DNA of 10,762 nucleotides from CAJXCL01 sp964394335. GTDB taxonomy: Bacteria > Nitrospinota > Nitrospinia > CAJXCL01. The notes beneath the pieces are model-generated. The model had not been told where the DNA came from and did no database searches. It saw nothing but the letters and a program-made list of their open reading frames with translations. Position numbers and translations under genes: made by a program. This document shows, in pieces, positions 1 through 6,988 of this stretch (position 1 is the stretch's first letter; each line of letters starts with the position of its first letter). The stretch covers positions 1 to 10,762 of the forward strand of contig CAYMVZ010000086.1 in NCBI GenBank assembly GCA_964394335.1. Reading direction: 5' to 3'.

Positions 1-1
1 T

Positions 2-427
2 GATTATACTGCACCACGGGGAACTCCCATTTTTGCTGCAGGTGATGGCCGGGTTATCAGTGCCGGTTACAGCAAGGCAAGTGGTAATTATGTGTTTGTC
101 GAGCACGGCCAACAATATATGACCAAATATCTGCACCTGCACAAACGTCATGTTAAACGTGGCCAAAAGGTGAAGCAACGCCAAATCATTGGAACTTTAG
201 GTTCAACCGGCTATACAACTGGCCCGCACCTTCATTACGAATTTCTGGTAAATGGTATACACAGAAATCCTCGAACTATTTTGAAAAAATTGCCAAAGGC
301 CAAATCTATAGCTGAAGATGAAAAGCAACGTTTTATCGCTCATGTCCACGGTCTCCAACTACAGTTCCTCAACTACACTCGAGCTACCCAACTGGCAATG
401 TTGGACACCGCTACGATTATTCAATAA
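2..427 (+). CDS. M23 family peptidoglycan endopeptidase, C-terminal part (gene truncated by window edge)
   Basis: This is the C-terminal LytM (peptidase M23) domain of a zinc metallo-endopeptidase that cuts peptide cross-links of peptidoglycan in the periplasm. The frame is open from base 2; the real start lies upstream of the window. Visible motifs are the Asp of the HxxxD zinc motif (first residue, in DYTAPRGTP; the His would be just outside), the GDGRV turn, YLHLH with an active-site His, the GSTGYTTG loop and the second zinc motif PHLHYEF. The roughly 40-residue tail after the domain (from LPKAKS on) resembles the C-terminus of MepM-like enzymes with LPxxxxI...F. An in-frame GTG at 92 lies inside the domain and is not a credible start. 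No neighbour in the window is functionally related. Family assignment is firm; the exact bond specificity and the MepM link are inference. Confidence 0.9.
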   Translation, partial: DYTAPRGTPIFAAGDGRVISAGYSKASGNYVFVEHGQQYMTKYLHLHKRHVKRGQKVKQRQIIGTLGSTGYTTGPHLHYEFLVNGIHRNPRTILKKLPKAKSIAEDEKQRFIAHVHGLQLQFLNYTRATQLAMLDTATIIQ

Positions 428-483
428 TTAACCACCAATTGTTACATGACTGATTGAAGATTTGGAAGGAGAACTTTTTAAAA

Positions 484-533
484 TTGAAGCTCCCCGCAGC
501 AGAGCTGCGACTGCGCTTGCTAAACACTTTCAA
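484..533. repeat. Intergenic hairpin repeat, copy 1
   Basis: This 50-bp element starts with TTGAAGCTCC and ends with CACTTTCAA, so its tips TTGAA/TTCAA are inverted repeats. Inside is a perfect 6-bp stem, CGCAGC (495-500) and GCTGCG (504-509), around the loop AGA. A second copy lies at 6912-6964 on the same strand, just upstream of the GH65 gene. The two copies share both ends, the AGA loop and the CTAARCACTTTCAA tail, and differ in a compensatory way in the stem. This looks like a REP- or MITE-like element rather than coding sequence. Confidence 0.7.
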
Positions 534-626
534 AAATATTGAAAAGAGATATTAAAAATGTACTTGAAATATGAAGGTGGTTATGTAGCTACCTGTGATG
601 ACCTCCCCATTTTAATGATCACAATT

Positions 627-697
627 TTACCACGATGGTAAGATTGGACGGTTCCCAAAGGGAAGCTGCCCGAAGGGTCAAAACCAGGGATGGTTTT
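627..697. repeat. Cluster of four small hairpins downstream of the DUF1566 gene
   Basis: Four perfect hairpins follow each other in 71 bases: TTACCA-cga-TGGTAA (627-641), TTCCC-aaa-GGGAA (652-664), CCC-gaa-GGG (669-677) and AAAACCA-GGGA-TGGTTTT (680-697). The block begins 10 bases past the stop of the minus-strand DUF1566 gene, so it would form the 3' end of that transcript; the last hairpin could help end transcription, though there is no long T run in the minus direction. It could equally be a palindromic repeat unit. The function is unknown. Confidence 0.5.
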
Positions 698-707
698 TAT
701 CAAACAA

Positions 708-1220
708 TCAATCTTGTAAGAGACGTACTGCACGCACTCCTTTGTAGCGGCAGGTGCTTCGAAAGCTCTCGTCGATTCCGCCATTAGTGAAGTAAACATA
801 ACGAGCGCAACAGGTGCCAGCAGTCTCTGACGACCAATACGAATATGCACCACCAGAAGCAAAAATTGGGTCAATATGAGTGGTGTCCCCAAAATAATCT
901 TTATTAATCTTCGACTTCTCAAAAATCGTCTCTAATTCTCTTACCGTTGGCACTCTCCAATCGTTATAACCGCCTGTGCTTAACCAATTCACATAGCTCC
1001 ATGAAGCGTTCCAATCAAGACATTTCCCAAGATCCGCATAACTATCTTCTTTTGTCCACATTAGATTCGTGCTGATATCGGTTATTGTTCCGTCTCCATG
1101 GTCGACAAAACGTTTATCGGCAGAATGTTTACCTTTTAATGCTTCACCGGGGAAACTTAAAGACAGAAATAAAACAGAAATCAGGGGAATCAATAAACTG
1201 TAAGAATATTTTTTATTCAT
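708..1220 (-). CDS. Secreted DUF1566 (Lcl C-terminal-like) domain protein
   Basis: A 170-residue protein with an N-terminal signal peptide: MNKK, a hydrophobic core (about residues 6-24), then small residues near position 25-28. I see no clear lipobox. The rest is one DUF1566-type domain (Lcl_C, PF07603): the opening RFVDHGDGTITD, then LMWTKED, a Trp/Tyr-rich YVNWLSTGGYNDWRVPT block, the RELETIF motif, YWSSE and the closing GVRAVR. Such domains are common in exported proteins of Proteobacteria, are often found in many copies per genome, and have no settled biochemical role; surface or ligand-binding roles are speculation. Four Cys (CLDW, TCCA, STCR) might form disulfides after export. The ATG is preceded at about 10 bases by GAGG. 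It is transcribed away from pckA and appears monocistronic, with a possible promoter at 1250-1279. Confidence 0.85.
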   Translation of the reverse strand: MNKKYSYSLLIPLISVLFLSLSFPGEALKGKHSADKRFVDHGDGTITDISTNLMWTKEDSYADLGKCLDWNASWSYVNWLSTGGYNDWRVPTVRELETIFEKSKINKDYFGDTTHIDPIFASGGAYSYWSSETAGTCCARYVYFTNGGIDESFRSTCRYKGVRAVRLLQD

Positions 1221-1249
1221 AGGCAGGCATCCTCACACATCTAACACAA

Positions 1250-1279
1250 ATTAAAGCATAAGAAATGATTGTACTTCAA
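1250..1279 (-). promoter_or_regulatory. Possible promoter for the DUF1566 gene
   Basis: Read on the minus strand, TTGAAG (1279-1274) and TTTAAT (1255-1250) resemble -35 and -10 boxes, separated by 18 bases, ahead of the ATG at 1220. The -10 has five of six consensus bases, the -35 four of six. The region is AT-rich, so a chance match is possible. Confidence 0.3.
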
Positions 1280-1354
1280 GCATATTTTTTGCAAATCAAT
1301 CTGTAACTAATCTGCCTCCGGTTATTGTACCAGATGTTGTTGACTGTCCCCCCA

Positions 1355-1445
1355 TTTTTAAGTGACCGTACTATCCGTGAATATGGCAGGGAAATCTGAG
1401 GCGTTAAACCTGTCCGTGTAAAATAGCTTTTAAACAGCACAAAGC
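1355..1445 (+). pseudogene. glgP: Decayed 3' end of a glycogen phosphorylase gene (short copy)
   Basis: From 1361 to 1426 the + strand encodes SDRTIREYGREI, a TGA stop (1397-1399), then GVKPVRVK and TAG. This is the C-terminal signature of glycogen/alpha-glucan phosphorylase (GKFSSDRTIREYAREIW is typical). The Trp codon TGG has become TGA, and one base is missing near 1358 relative to the longer copy at 9717-9788. Similarity to that copy runs through the stop codon into the 3' non-coding bases, about nine differences by eye in about 90 bases, so the two come from one recent source. Nothing upstream of 1355 resembles glgP, so this is only a fragment. It lies upstream of pckA and has no function I can see. 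Confidence 0.75.
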
Positions 1446-1650
1446 ACTATTTATTTTGTAGCGTTGCAATCTCCAAGTAAAGTATAATGTGAGACGTCAG
1501 TTGAAACTGCTGATGGCATTTAGCAAATGCATCCATGTTCTGGTTGTTCTGAATTGTTGAGGTGCAAGGGTTGCTGCAGTATAAAAGCAGATTTTGGGAC
1601 AATATTTGCTATTAACACATAGAGTCATCTAATTTTTAGAAAGGAGTAAA

Positions 1651-3267
1651 ATGGAAATTAATGATTTAGTGCCGGAACAAAAACTGGATTATTTGGGATT
1701 GCACCAACTAGGACAAGTATACTGGAATATTTCAACACCCGGCTTGTATGAATTAGCAATTCGGCGTTATGAGGGTCAGGTAGCCCACCTGGGACCTTTA
1801 GTGGTGAGCATGGGGCAGCACACAGGTCGTGCCGCAAAAGATAAATACATTGTGGATGAGCCGCAAACCAGCAAAGATATATGGTGGGGTAAGGTCAATG
1901 TAAAATACCCTGAGGAGAGGTTCAATGCCCTTCTTGGCCGCATGGCCGCCTACTTGCGCGGCAAAACAATTTTCGTGCAGGACTGCTATGCTGGAGCTGA
2001 TAAGCAATTTCGACAATCGGTCAGGGTTGTTTCTGAATACGCCTGGCACAACCTGTTTGCACGCAATATGTTCATCCAGCAGCCACGGGAGCGTGAAGCT
2101 ATTCGGAAATTCAAGCCTGATTTTACGGTTCTTCAGTGTCCAAACTTTAACGCTGACCCGGATGAAGACAAGACACGCAGCGGCGCCTTTGTTGCTCTCA
2201 ACGTAAGCCGTAAACTGGTACTTATAGGCGGCACTGCTTATGCCGGTGAGATAAAAAAATCGATATTTTCCGCTCTAAACTTTCTGCTGCCCGGGCAGGA
2301 TGTGCTTTCAATGCACTGTTCGGCAAATGTGAGCAAAAGTGATCCCAATGATGTAGCCATTTTCTTTGGATTGTCAGGTACCGGTAAAACCACTCTTTCG
2401 GCTGATCCAAAGAGACTGCTTATCGGCGACGATGAGCATGGCTGGTCTGATAACGGGATATTTAATTTTGAGGGAGGTTGCTATGCCAAGGTAATCCGGC
2501 TTTCGCGCGAAGCTGAGCCTGAAATTTATGAATGTACACGAAGTTTTGGTACCATTATGGAAAACGTTTCAATTGACCCTGCGGTAAGACGAATTGATCT
2601 GGATGATGATAGTTTAACGGAAAACACCCGCGCCTCATATCCTCTTAAGCATATTCCCAATATAGTCAGTTCAGGAATGGCCGGTCACCCACGCAATATT
2701 ATTATGTTGACGGCCGATGCTTTTGGTGTTCTGCCGCCTATTTCCAAGTTGACACCTGAGCAGGCCATGTATCACTTTATTAGTGGCTATACGGCTAAAG
2801 TTGCGGGTACTGAAAAAGGCGTAACCGAACCGACAGCTACTTTCAGCGCCTGTTTTGGCGCTCCCTTTATGATGCGCCATCCTTCTGTGTATGCCCAGTT
2901 ATTAGAAGAAAAAATTGAAAAACATAAAGCAGAGTGCTGGCTTGTTAATACCGGCTGGACAGGAGGACCTTATGGAGTTGGATCTCGAATGGAGATTGGG
3001 TATACTCGCGCGCTTTTAAATGCTGCCCTCAGTGGCGCGCTTGAAAAAGTCCGGATGCAGGTTGACCCGATATTTGGATTTCAAGTTCCAACTGAAGCCC
3101 CGGATGTTCCAACTCAAATACTTAATCCACGCAATACCTGGTCCAATCTATCCGATTATGATGCCCAGGCAAGAAAGCTTGCAACCCTGTTCCATAAGAA
3201 TTTTAACCAGTTTAAAGACAAAACCCCGGACAAAGTGTTGGCCGCCGGTCCAAAAGTGGAGAATTAA
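1651..3267 (+). CDS. pckA: Phosphoenolpyruvate carboxykinase (ATP)
   Basis: This enzyme catalyses oxaloacetate + ATP to PEP + ADP + CO2 (EC 4.1.1.49), the first committed step of gluconeogenesis, in the cytosol. At 538 residues it has the usual length of the ATP-dependent family. The kinase P-loop GLSGTGKTT lies at residues 240-248 with Lys246; Asp260-Asp261 in LIGDDEHGW match the metal-binding Asp of the family; MHCSANV carries the metal-ligand His222, and YAGEIKKSIF holds the active-site Lys pair. SMGQHTGRAAKDKY near residue 55 is the substrate-loop region with the conserved Arg. The GTP-type family has different motifs, so the ATP type is clear. The start is fixed by AAAGGAG eight bases before the ATG. 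It is followed by a weak hairpin with a T run and a 309-bp gap before gap, so it is probably its own transcription unit. Confidence 0.97.
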   Translation: MEINDLVPEQKLDYLGLHQLGQVYWNISTPGLYELAIRRYEGQVAHLGPLVVSMGQHTGRAAKDKYIVDEPQTSKDIWWGKVNVKYPEERFNALLGRMAAYLRGKTIFVQDCYAGADKQFRQSVRVVSEYAWHNLFARNMFIQQPREREAIRKFKPDFTVLQCPNFNADPDEDKTRSGAFVALNVSRKLVLIGGTAYAGEIKKSIFSALNFLLPGQDVLSMHCSANVSKSDPNDVAIFFGLSGTGKTTLSADPKRLLIGDDEHGWSDNGIFNFEGGCYAKVIRLSREAEPEIYECTRSFGTIMENVSIDPAVRRIDLDDDSLTENTRASYPLKHIPNIVSSGMAGHPRNIIMLTADAFGVLPPISKLTPEQAMYHFISGYTAKVAGTEKGVTEPTATFSACFGAPFMMRHPSVYAQLLEEKIEKHKAECWLVNTGWTGGPYGVGSRMEIGYTRALLNAALSGALEKVRMQVDPIFGFQVPTEAPDVPTQILNPRNTWSNLSDYDAQARKLATLFHKNFNQFKDKTPDKVLAAGPKVEN

Positions 3268-3364
3268 ATCATGATGAGACTTGAAAATTATCGGGATGTC
3301 ATAGGTGATGTAAAATTTTTGGTTTTGCTCTAATTTAGACGGTTGTGATGCACTTTTAAAAATG

Positions 3365-3391
3365 AGCACCCTTTTAGTGATGCTTTTTTTT
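3365..3391 (+). terminator. Possible rho-independent terminator after pckA
   Basis: AGCA (3365-3368) can pair with TGCT (3381-3384), extended imperfectly inward by C-G pairing, and is followed by a run of eight T (3384-3391). The stem is short and imperfect, but the T run and the position about 100 bases after the pckA stop and before gap make termination plausible. Confidence 0.35.
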
Positions 3392-3431
3392 ATAAAATCT
3401 TAGTTACTTGCAATCTCTGAGTCTCATTCCT

Positions 3432-3462
3432 TTGACATCAACAAAGATTTGATGGGTATATA
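3432..3462 (+). promoter_or_regulatory. Candidate promoter for gap, with an inverted repeat between the boxes
   Basis: A perfect -35 box TTGACA (3432-3437) is followed after 19 bases by TATATA (3457-3462). The spacing is slightly long. Overlapping the -35 and filling the spacer is a perfect inverted repeat, CATCAA (3436-3441) and TTGATG (3449-3454) around seven bases, which is where a repressor could block RNA polymerase. Transcription would start near 3469 and leave a leader of roughly 108 bases before gap. Confidence 0.4.
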
Positions 3463-3576
3463 CGAATTGTATCAGCTTGCTCTTCAGTACGATGCGTTCA
3501 CATTTCAAAAGATACTTTGCAAAAACCGATAAAAGGGATTTGCCTAAATTTTTTTTAAAACCGGGAGGAATTAATT

Positions 3577-4581
3577 ATGGCAATAAAAGTAGGAATTAAT
3601 GGCTTTGGCAGAATCGGGCGTCTTGTTTTTCGTGCTGCCAGCAGCAAGCCCGAAATTGAAATTATCGGTATCAATTATCTTATCTCGGTTGATTACATGG
3701 CATACATGCTCAAATACGACTCTACTCACTGCAGGTTTGATGGTGAGGTGGAAGTTGTAGGCGAGAACCTTGTTGTTAACGGAAAAACCGTTAGGGTCAG
3801 CTCAGAGAAAGACCCTGCAAATCTTAAATGGGGCGAGCTGGGCGTAGAGTATGTAGTTGAGTCAACAGGACTTTTCCTTACCCGTGATAAATCTGAAGCT
3901 TACATTAAAGCCGGGGCAAAACGCGTTGTAATGTCAGCACCTTCAAAAGACGCAACCCCCATGTTTGTGATGGGGGTAAACCACAAATCTTATTCCGCAG
4001 ACATGGACATCGTCTCCAATGCTTCCTGCACCACCAACTGCCTGGCACCGATTGCCAAGGTGCTTAACGATAACTGGGGGATTTCCGAAGGCCTTATGAC
4101 AACCGTTCATGCAACCACAGCTACTCAGAAAACAGTTGACGGCCCGTCAATGAAAGACTGGCGGGGCGGCCGGGGCGCAGCCCAGAACATCATCCCGTCC
4201 TCTACCGGCGCTGCGAAGGCAGTTGGTAAAGTTATTCCTGAGCTTAATGGAAAGCTCACCGGTATGGCTTTCCGCGTTCCAACACCAGACGTGTCGGTGG
4301 TTGATCTCACCTGCCGTCTTGAAAAAGGGGCTTCATACGACGAAATTAAAGCTGCTATGAAGAGCGCTTCCGAAGGTGAGCTCAAGGGTATCCTCGGCTA
4401 TACAGAAGATGCCGTTGTTTCCACCGATTTTATCGGCGACCCGCGTACATCTATTTTTGATGCGGGCGCGGGCATTGCGCTGAGCGATAACTTTGTAAAG
4501 GTTGTCTCCTGGTATGACAATGAAATGGGATACTCTCACAAGGTGTGCGACCTTATCATTCACATGAATACGGTTAAATAA
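3577..4581 (+). CDS. gap: Type I glyceraldehyde-3-phosphate dehydrogenase
   Basis: This enzyme interconverts glyceraldehyde 3-phosphate and 1,3-bisphosphoglycerate with a nicotinamide cofactor, in glycolysis and gluconeogenesis, as a cytosolic tetramer. The length of 334 residues is normal. The Rossmann motif GINGFGRIGR is at residues 6-15, the catalytic Cys151 in SNASCTTNCLAP and the general-base His178 in TTVHATTATQ; WRGGRGA, FRVPTPDVSVVDLT and SWYDNEMGYS follow in the expected order. One oddity is position 34, in GINYLIS: nearly all NAD-dependent relatives have Asp there (INDL), which binds the adenosine ribose and discriminates against NADP. Here it is Tyr (codon TAT, one base from GAT). 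Cofactor choice is therefore uncertain. GGGAGG lies 10 bases before the ATG. The enolase-family gene follows after 63 bases, probably in one operon. Confidence 0.96.
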   Translation: MAIKVGINGFGRIGRLVFRAASSKPEIEIIGINYLISVDYMAYMLKYDSTHCRFDGEVEVVGENLVVNGKTVRVSSEKDPANLKWGELGVEYVVESTGLFLTRDKSEAYIKAGAKRVVMSAPSKDATPMFVMGVNHKSYSADMDIVSNASCTTNCLAPIAKVLNDNWGISEGLMTTVHATTATQKTVDGPSMKDWRGGRGAAQNIIPSSTGAAKAVGKVIPELNGKLTGMAFRVPTPDVSVVDLTCRLEKGASYDEIKAAMKSASEGELKGILGYTEDAVVSTDFIGDPRTSIFDAGAGIALSDNFVKVVSWYDNEMGYSHKVCDLIIHMNTVK

Positions 4582-4644
4582 ATTCGGAATTCACATTTAA
4601 TGAAGTCGTCATGTTTTTAACCAAATATCTCAAAGGAGAGCATT

Positions 4645-6159
4645 ATGGGAACAACTGTTGTATCCAATTTTAAACTCAAAGGGAGAGAAATCCTTTCTTC
4701 CTATGCCGCCTTTACCCTTGAAGGTGAAATGACAGCCCGCGTACAGCGCGCAGGTCAAACCTTCACCATTACCGAGCGTAACGGTATAGCCAAAGGCACC
4801 TCCGACGGCGAGGCAGAGGCAATCTACATAGCCAACGATAAGGCCTTAAAGTCCATTGAAAAAAATATAGCGCCCCTCCTCCCCTCAAAAGTCATCATTG
4901 GCAAGCCAAAGGATATTCTGGACGCTTGCGCTGAATTTGATCTTAAGCTTGTTGAAAGGGCCGGCCCCAACAAGAAGATCTGGGGAGGCAACGCCTGCCT
5001 GGCAGCCTCCACGGTTTTCTTTCAAACTCTGCTGAAGGCGACCGGCTTCAAGCCCTGGCAGCTTCACCGTCCCCGGGGCGGTCTCAAGAATTTCTACATG
5101 CCTAATATCGCCTTCAACATGGTCTGCGGCGGTGAGCATGTGCCCGGCACCAGGCAGGATATTCAGGAGATGTTCTTTTTTGCAATGAAAGAAAATTCTG
5201 TTAAGGGTGTATTTGAGACCGGCGTCAAATTTTTTAAGCAGTTCGAGAAGAACCTCGTGCGCGACAAGCTACCCACCGGCACTGCAAAGGAGCGTGGCTT
5301 TGTATTTCCCGTTAAGGACAACTTCGAAGGTCTCAAGCGCATCAGGGAATGTGCCCGACAGCTCGGGCTGAAGCCTTCCGATTATGCCGTCGGGACCGAC
5401 AATGCATTCTCAGAAATCCAGAAGGGCGAAAAGCTGCGCAAGTCCGGTAAATACGACATGCGCTTTTCCGGCATGGGCATCAAAACCCGCGAGCAACTAA
5501 TCGAGTTCAACGCTAAAGTAGTAAAGAGCGCAGCGAACTTTGTGACCATGGAGGACCCGGGCTCCGAGATCGACGTGGAAGCTCACAAGCTGATGAATGC
5601 AAAGTACGGCGACCGGGTACAGATCGTTATCGATGATGCGGCTGTGACCCAACTGCGCTTTATCATTCCTTTCCTGGGTGCGCCGGTGCGCAAGCACCGG
5701 GCCGGCAACTCCATCCTGATCAAGCTGAACCAGGCCGGGACTTTCACTGAAACATGCCTGGCCTCCGAAATTACCCTCGGTTTAGCCGACCCATCCAGGG
5801 TTGAGCAGTTTCTGGCTGCCCGAAAGGACCTAAAAAATGTTTTGAAGCAGCTGAAGGGGCTTGGCGTGAACAGCCTGAAAGAGGCTATCGGAAACATCAA
5901 AAAAGGCGGCTTTACGGCATTCTTCTCTCACCGCTCCACGGAAGGCACATCGGAATTTCTTCCTTACATGCCGCTCATGTACGGCGCTGTATCGCGCAAG
6001 ATCTGGTTCAAAGCTGGCGCTCCCAATGGCGAGCGCAACCTCCAAAACTACAACCCGCTCATAAGGGCCGAGGAGGAGATGCGCGCTAAAAAGATAAAAA
6101 CTGTTGTTGCCGGTTTTAAGGGGCTTCCCGACGGCGTGAATGTTCCGGCGGCAAAATAA
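4645..6159 (+). CDS. Divergent enolase-family protein (phosphopyruvate hydratase-like)
   Basis: This 504-residue protein follows the enolase fold along its length but is divergent and longer than the usual 420-440. Residues matching the enolase active site are present in order: His165 (GGEH), Glu175 (QEMF), Glu216 (KERGF), metal-ligand Asp252 (GTDNAFSE), Glu303 (MEDP) and Asp330/331 (VIDDAAVT), then Lys360 (LIKLNQAGT), His429-Arg430-Ser431 (SHRS) and Lys456 (FKAGAP). The NGERNLQNYNPLIRAEEEM tail also fits. Different from classical enolase: the N-terminal DSRGNPT reads SSYAAFT (18-24), the PSGASTG loop with the catalytic-lid Ser is replaced by a GIAKGTSDG region (47-55), and about 40 extra residues lie between Lys360 and His429. 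Conversion of 2-phosphoglycerate to PEP is likely given the residues and the gap neighbour, but not certain. AAAGGAG precedes the ATG. Its GC content is clearly higher than that of the next gene. Confidence 0.85.
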   Translation: MGTTVVSNFKLKGREILSSYAAFTLEGEMTARVQRAGQTFTITERNGIAKGTSDGEAEAIYIANDKALKSIEKNIAPLLPSKVIIGKPKDILDACAEFDLKLVERAGPNKKIWGGNACLAASTVFFQTLLKATGFKPWQLHRPRGGLKNFYMPNIAFNMVCGGEHVPGTRQDIQEMFFFAMKENSVKGVFETGVKFFKQFEKNLVRDKLPTGTAKERGFVFPVKDNFEGLKRIRECARQLGLKPSDYAVGTDNAFSEIQKGEKLRKSGKYDMRFSGMGIKTREQLIEFNAKVVKSAANFVTMEDPGSEIDVEAHKLMNAKYGDRVQIVIDDAAVTQLRFIIPFLGAPVRKHRAGNSILIKLNQAGTFTETCLASEITLGLADPSRVEQFLAARKDLKNVLKQLKGLGVNSLKEAIGNIKKGGFTAFFSHRSTEGTSEFLPYMPLMYGAVSRKIWFKAGAPNGERNLQNYNPLIRAEEEMRAKKIKTVVAGFKGLPDGVNVPAAK

Positions 6160-6215
6160 TTAGTAGTGGTTTATACAGAATAATGAAATCGCTTGAATAG
6201 TTTTGCAACATTAAA

Positions 6216-6884
6216 ATGACTGATATTAAAGCAATTATTTTTGATCTCGACGGTGTTATTGTTGACACGGCAAAATATCACTATATCGCATGGAAGAAAC
6301 TTGCAGCCGAACTGGGATTTGACTTTACAGAAAAGGATAATGAAAGATTAAAAGGCGTCAGTAGAAAAAGGTCTCTTGAAATCATTCTTGAAACAGGGAA
6401 AAAGAAGATTGCAGAAGAAGAAAAAGAAATACTTATGGCCAAAAAGAACAAATGGTACGTAGAATATATTTCAAAATTGAAAGAAGACGAAATTTTTCCG
6501 GGTGTGATAAATTATTTTATTAAATTAAAAAAAAAAGGAATTAAGCTGGCTATAGGCTCTGCAAGTAAAAACGCAAAGAAAATATTAGTGCGTTTAAAAA
6601 TTCTTGAGTTTTTTGATGCTGTATCTGATGGAACAATAATCTCAAAAGCAAAACCTGATCCAGAAGTATTTCTTAAAGCAGCGGAAATGATGGAAGTGCC
6701 ACCGGACAACTGCCTGGTATTTGAAGACGCCCTGGCAGGAGTGGAAGCTGCAAAAAAAGCGGGAATGAAATGTGTGGGGGTTGGAGATCCAAATATATTA
6801 ACCAAAGCCGACAAAGTTATTAAAGGAATTTATGAATTAAAAGTAAGCGAGACCGATCCTGTCGGCTATTTTCAATGCGGATAA
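6216..6884 (+). CDS. pgmB: Beta-phosphoglucomutase-type HAD-superfamily protein
   Basis: This 222-residue protein belongs to HAD subfamily IA and most resembles beta-phosphoglucomutase, which converts beta-glucose 1-phosphate to glucose 6-phosphate through a phospho-Asp. Motif I is FDLDGVIVDT (residues 9-18) with the nucleophile Asp and the general acid/base Asp two residues on. The helical cap follows, with HYIAWKKLA and the LKGVSRKRSLE segment typical of the mutases. Motif II is the Ser of IGSAS, motif III the Lys of KAKPDPEVF, and motif IV FEDALAGVEAA with the metal-binding Glu-Asp. The GH65 phosphorylase directly downstream supplies exactly this substrate, which supports the mutase call over a generic phosphatase. 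No convincing Shine-Dalgarno sequence precedes the ATG. The gene is strikingly AT-rich and Lys-rich compared with the enolase-like gene 56 bases upstream, which hints at a different origin. Confidence 0.88.
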   Translation: MTDIKAIIFDLDGVIVDTAKYHYIAWKKLAAELGFDFTEKDNERLKGVSRKRSLEIILETGKKKIAEEEKEILMAKKNKWYVEYISKLKEDEIFPGVINYFIKLKKKGIKLAIGSASKNAKKILVRLKILEFFDAVSDGTIISKAKPDPEVFLKAAEMMEVPPDNCLVFEDALAGVEAAKKAGMKCVGVGDPNILTKADKVIKGIYELKVSETDPVGYFQCG

Positions 6885-6911
6885 AGATTGCGAAAAAATA
6901 TTAATTGAATA

Positions 6912-6964
6912 TTGAAGCTCCCCGCAGTAGAACTGCGAGGAATGCACTCGCTAAGCACTTTCAA
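6912..6964. repeat. Intergenic hairpin repeat, copy 2
   Basis: This 53-bp copy matches the element at 484-533: TTGAAGCTCC at one end, CTAAGCACTTTCAA at the other, and a perfect stem CGCAGT (6923-6928) / ACTGCG (6932-6937) around AGA. Against copy 1 the last stem pair changes from C-G to T-A, keeping the pairing. It has three more bases after the stem (GGAATGCAC against CTGCGC). It lies between pgmB and the GH65 gene, ending 24 bases before the GH65 start, so it would sit in their shared transcript if they form an operon. Confidence 0.7.
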
Positions 6965-6988
6965 CCCTGAATAATTTATTGAATAAAC

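Larger units (their letters stand above)
1221..1650. other. Intergenic region between the DUF1566 gene and pckA
   Basis: These 430 bases hold no intact gene. They contain the divergent upstream region of the DUF1566 gene, the glgP fragment at 1355-1445 and the pckA leader. In the leader, GAT-g-GCATTT / AAATGC-ATC (1512-1533) can fold into a nine-pair hairpin with one bulged G and an AGC loop. An isolated TATAAT stands at 1483-1488 without a well-placed -35 box. Just before the glgP fragment, a GACTGTCCCCCC tract (1342-1353) precedes AT-rich sequence. Confidence 0.6.

Noticed and set aside
558..641. A 27-codon + strand frame (MYLKYEGGYVATCDDLP...) that faintly recalls the N-terminus of HicB-type antitoxins.
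   Set aside because: It is very short, has no toxin partner, has no clear Shine-Dalgarno and its end runs into the hairpin cluster. At best a tiny relic; similarity is too weak to name.
581..922. A 113-codon minus-strand frame overlapping the DUF1566 gene and the hairpin cluster.
   Set aside because: It overlaps a well-supported gene in another frame and its C-terminal part is made by translating the palindromic sequence, so it is most likely spurious.
1464..1488. TTGCAA followed by a perfect TATAAT as a pckA promoter.
   Set aside because: The spacer is only 13 bases, too short for a standard sigma-70 promoter; TATAAT alone is weak evidence in AT-rich DNA.
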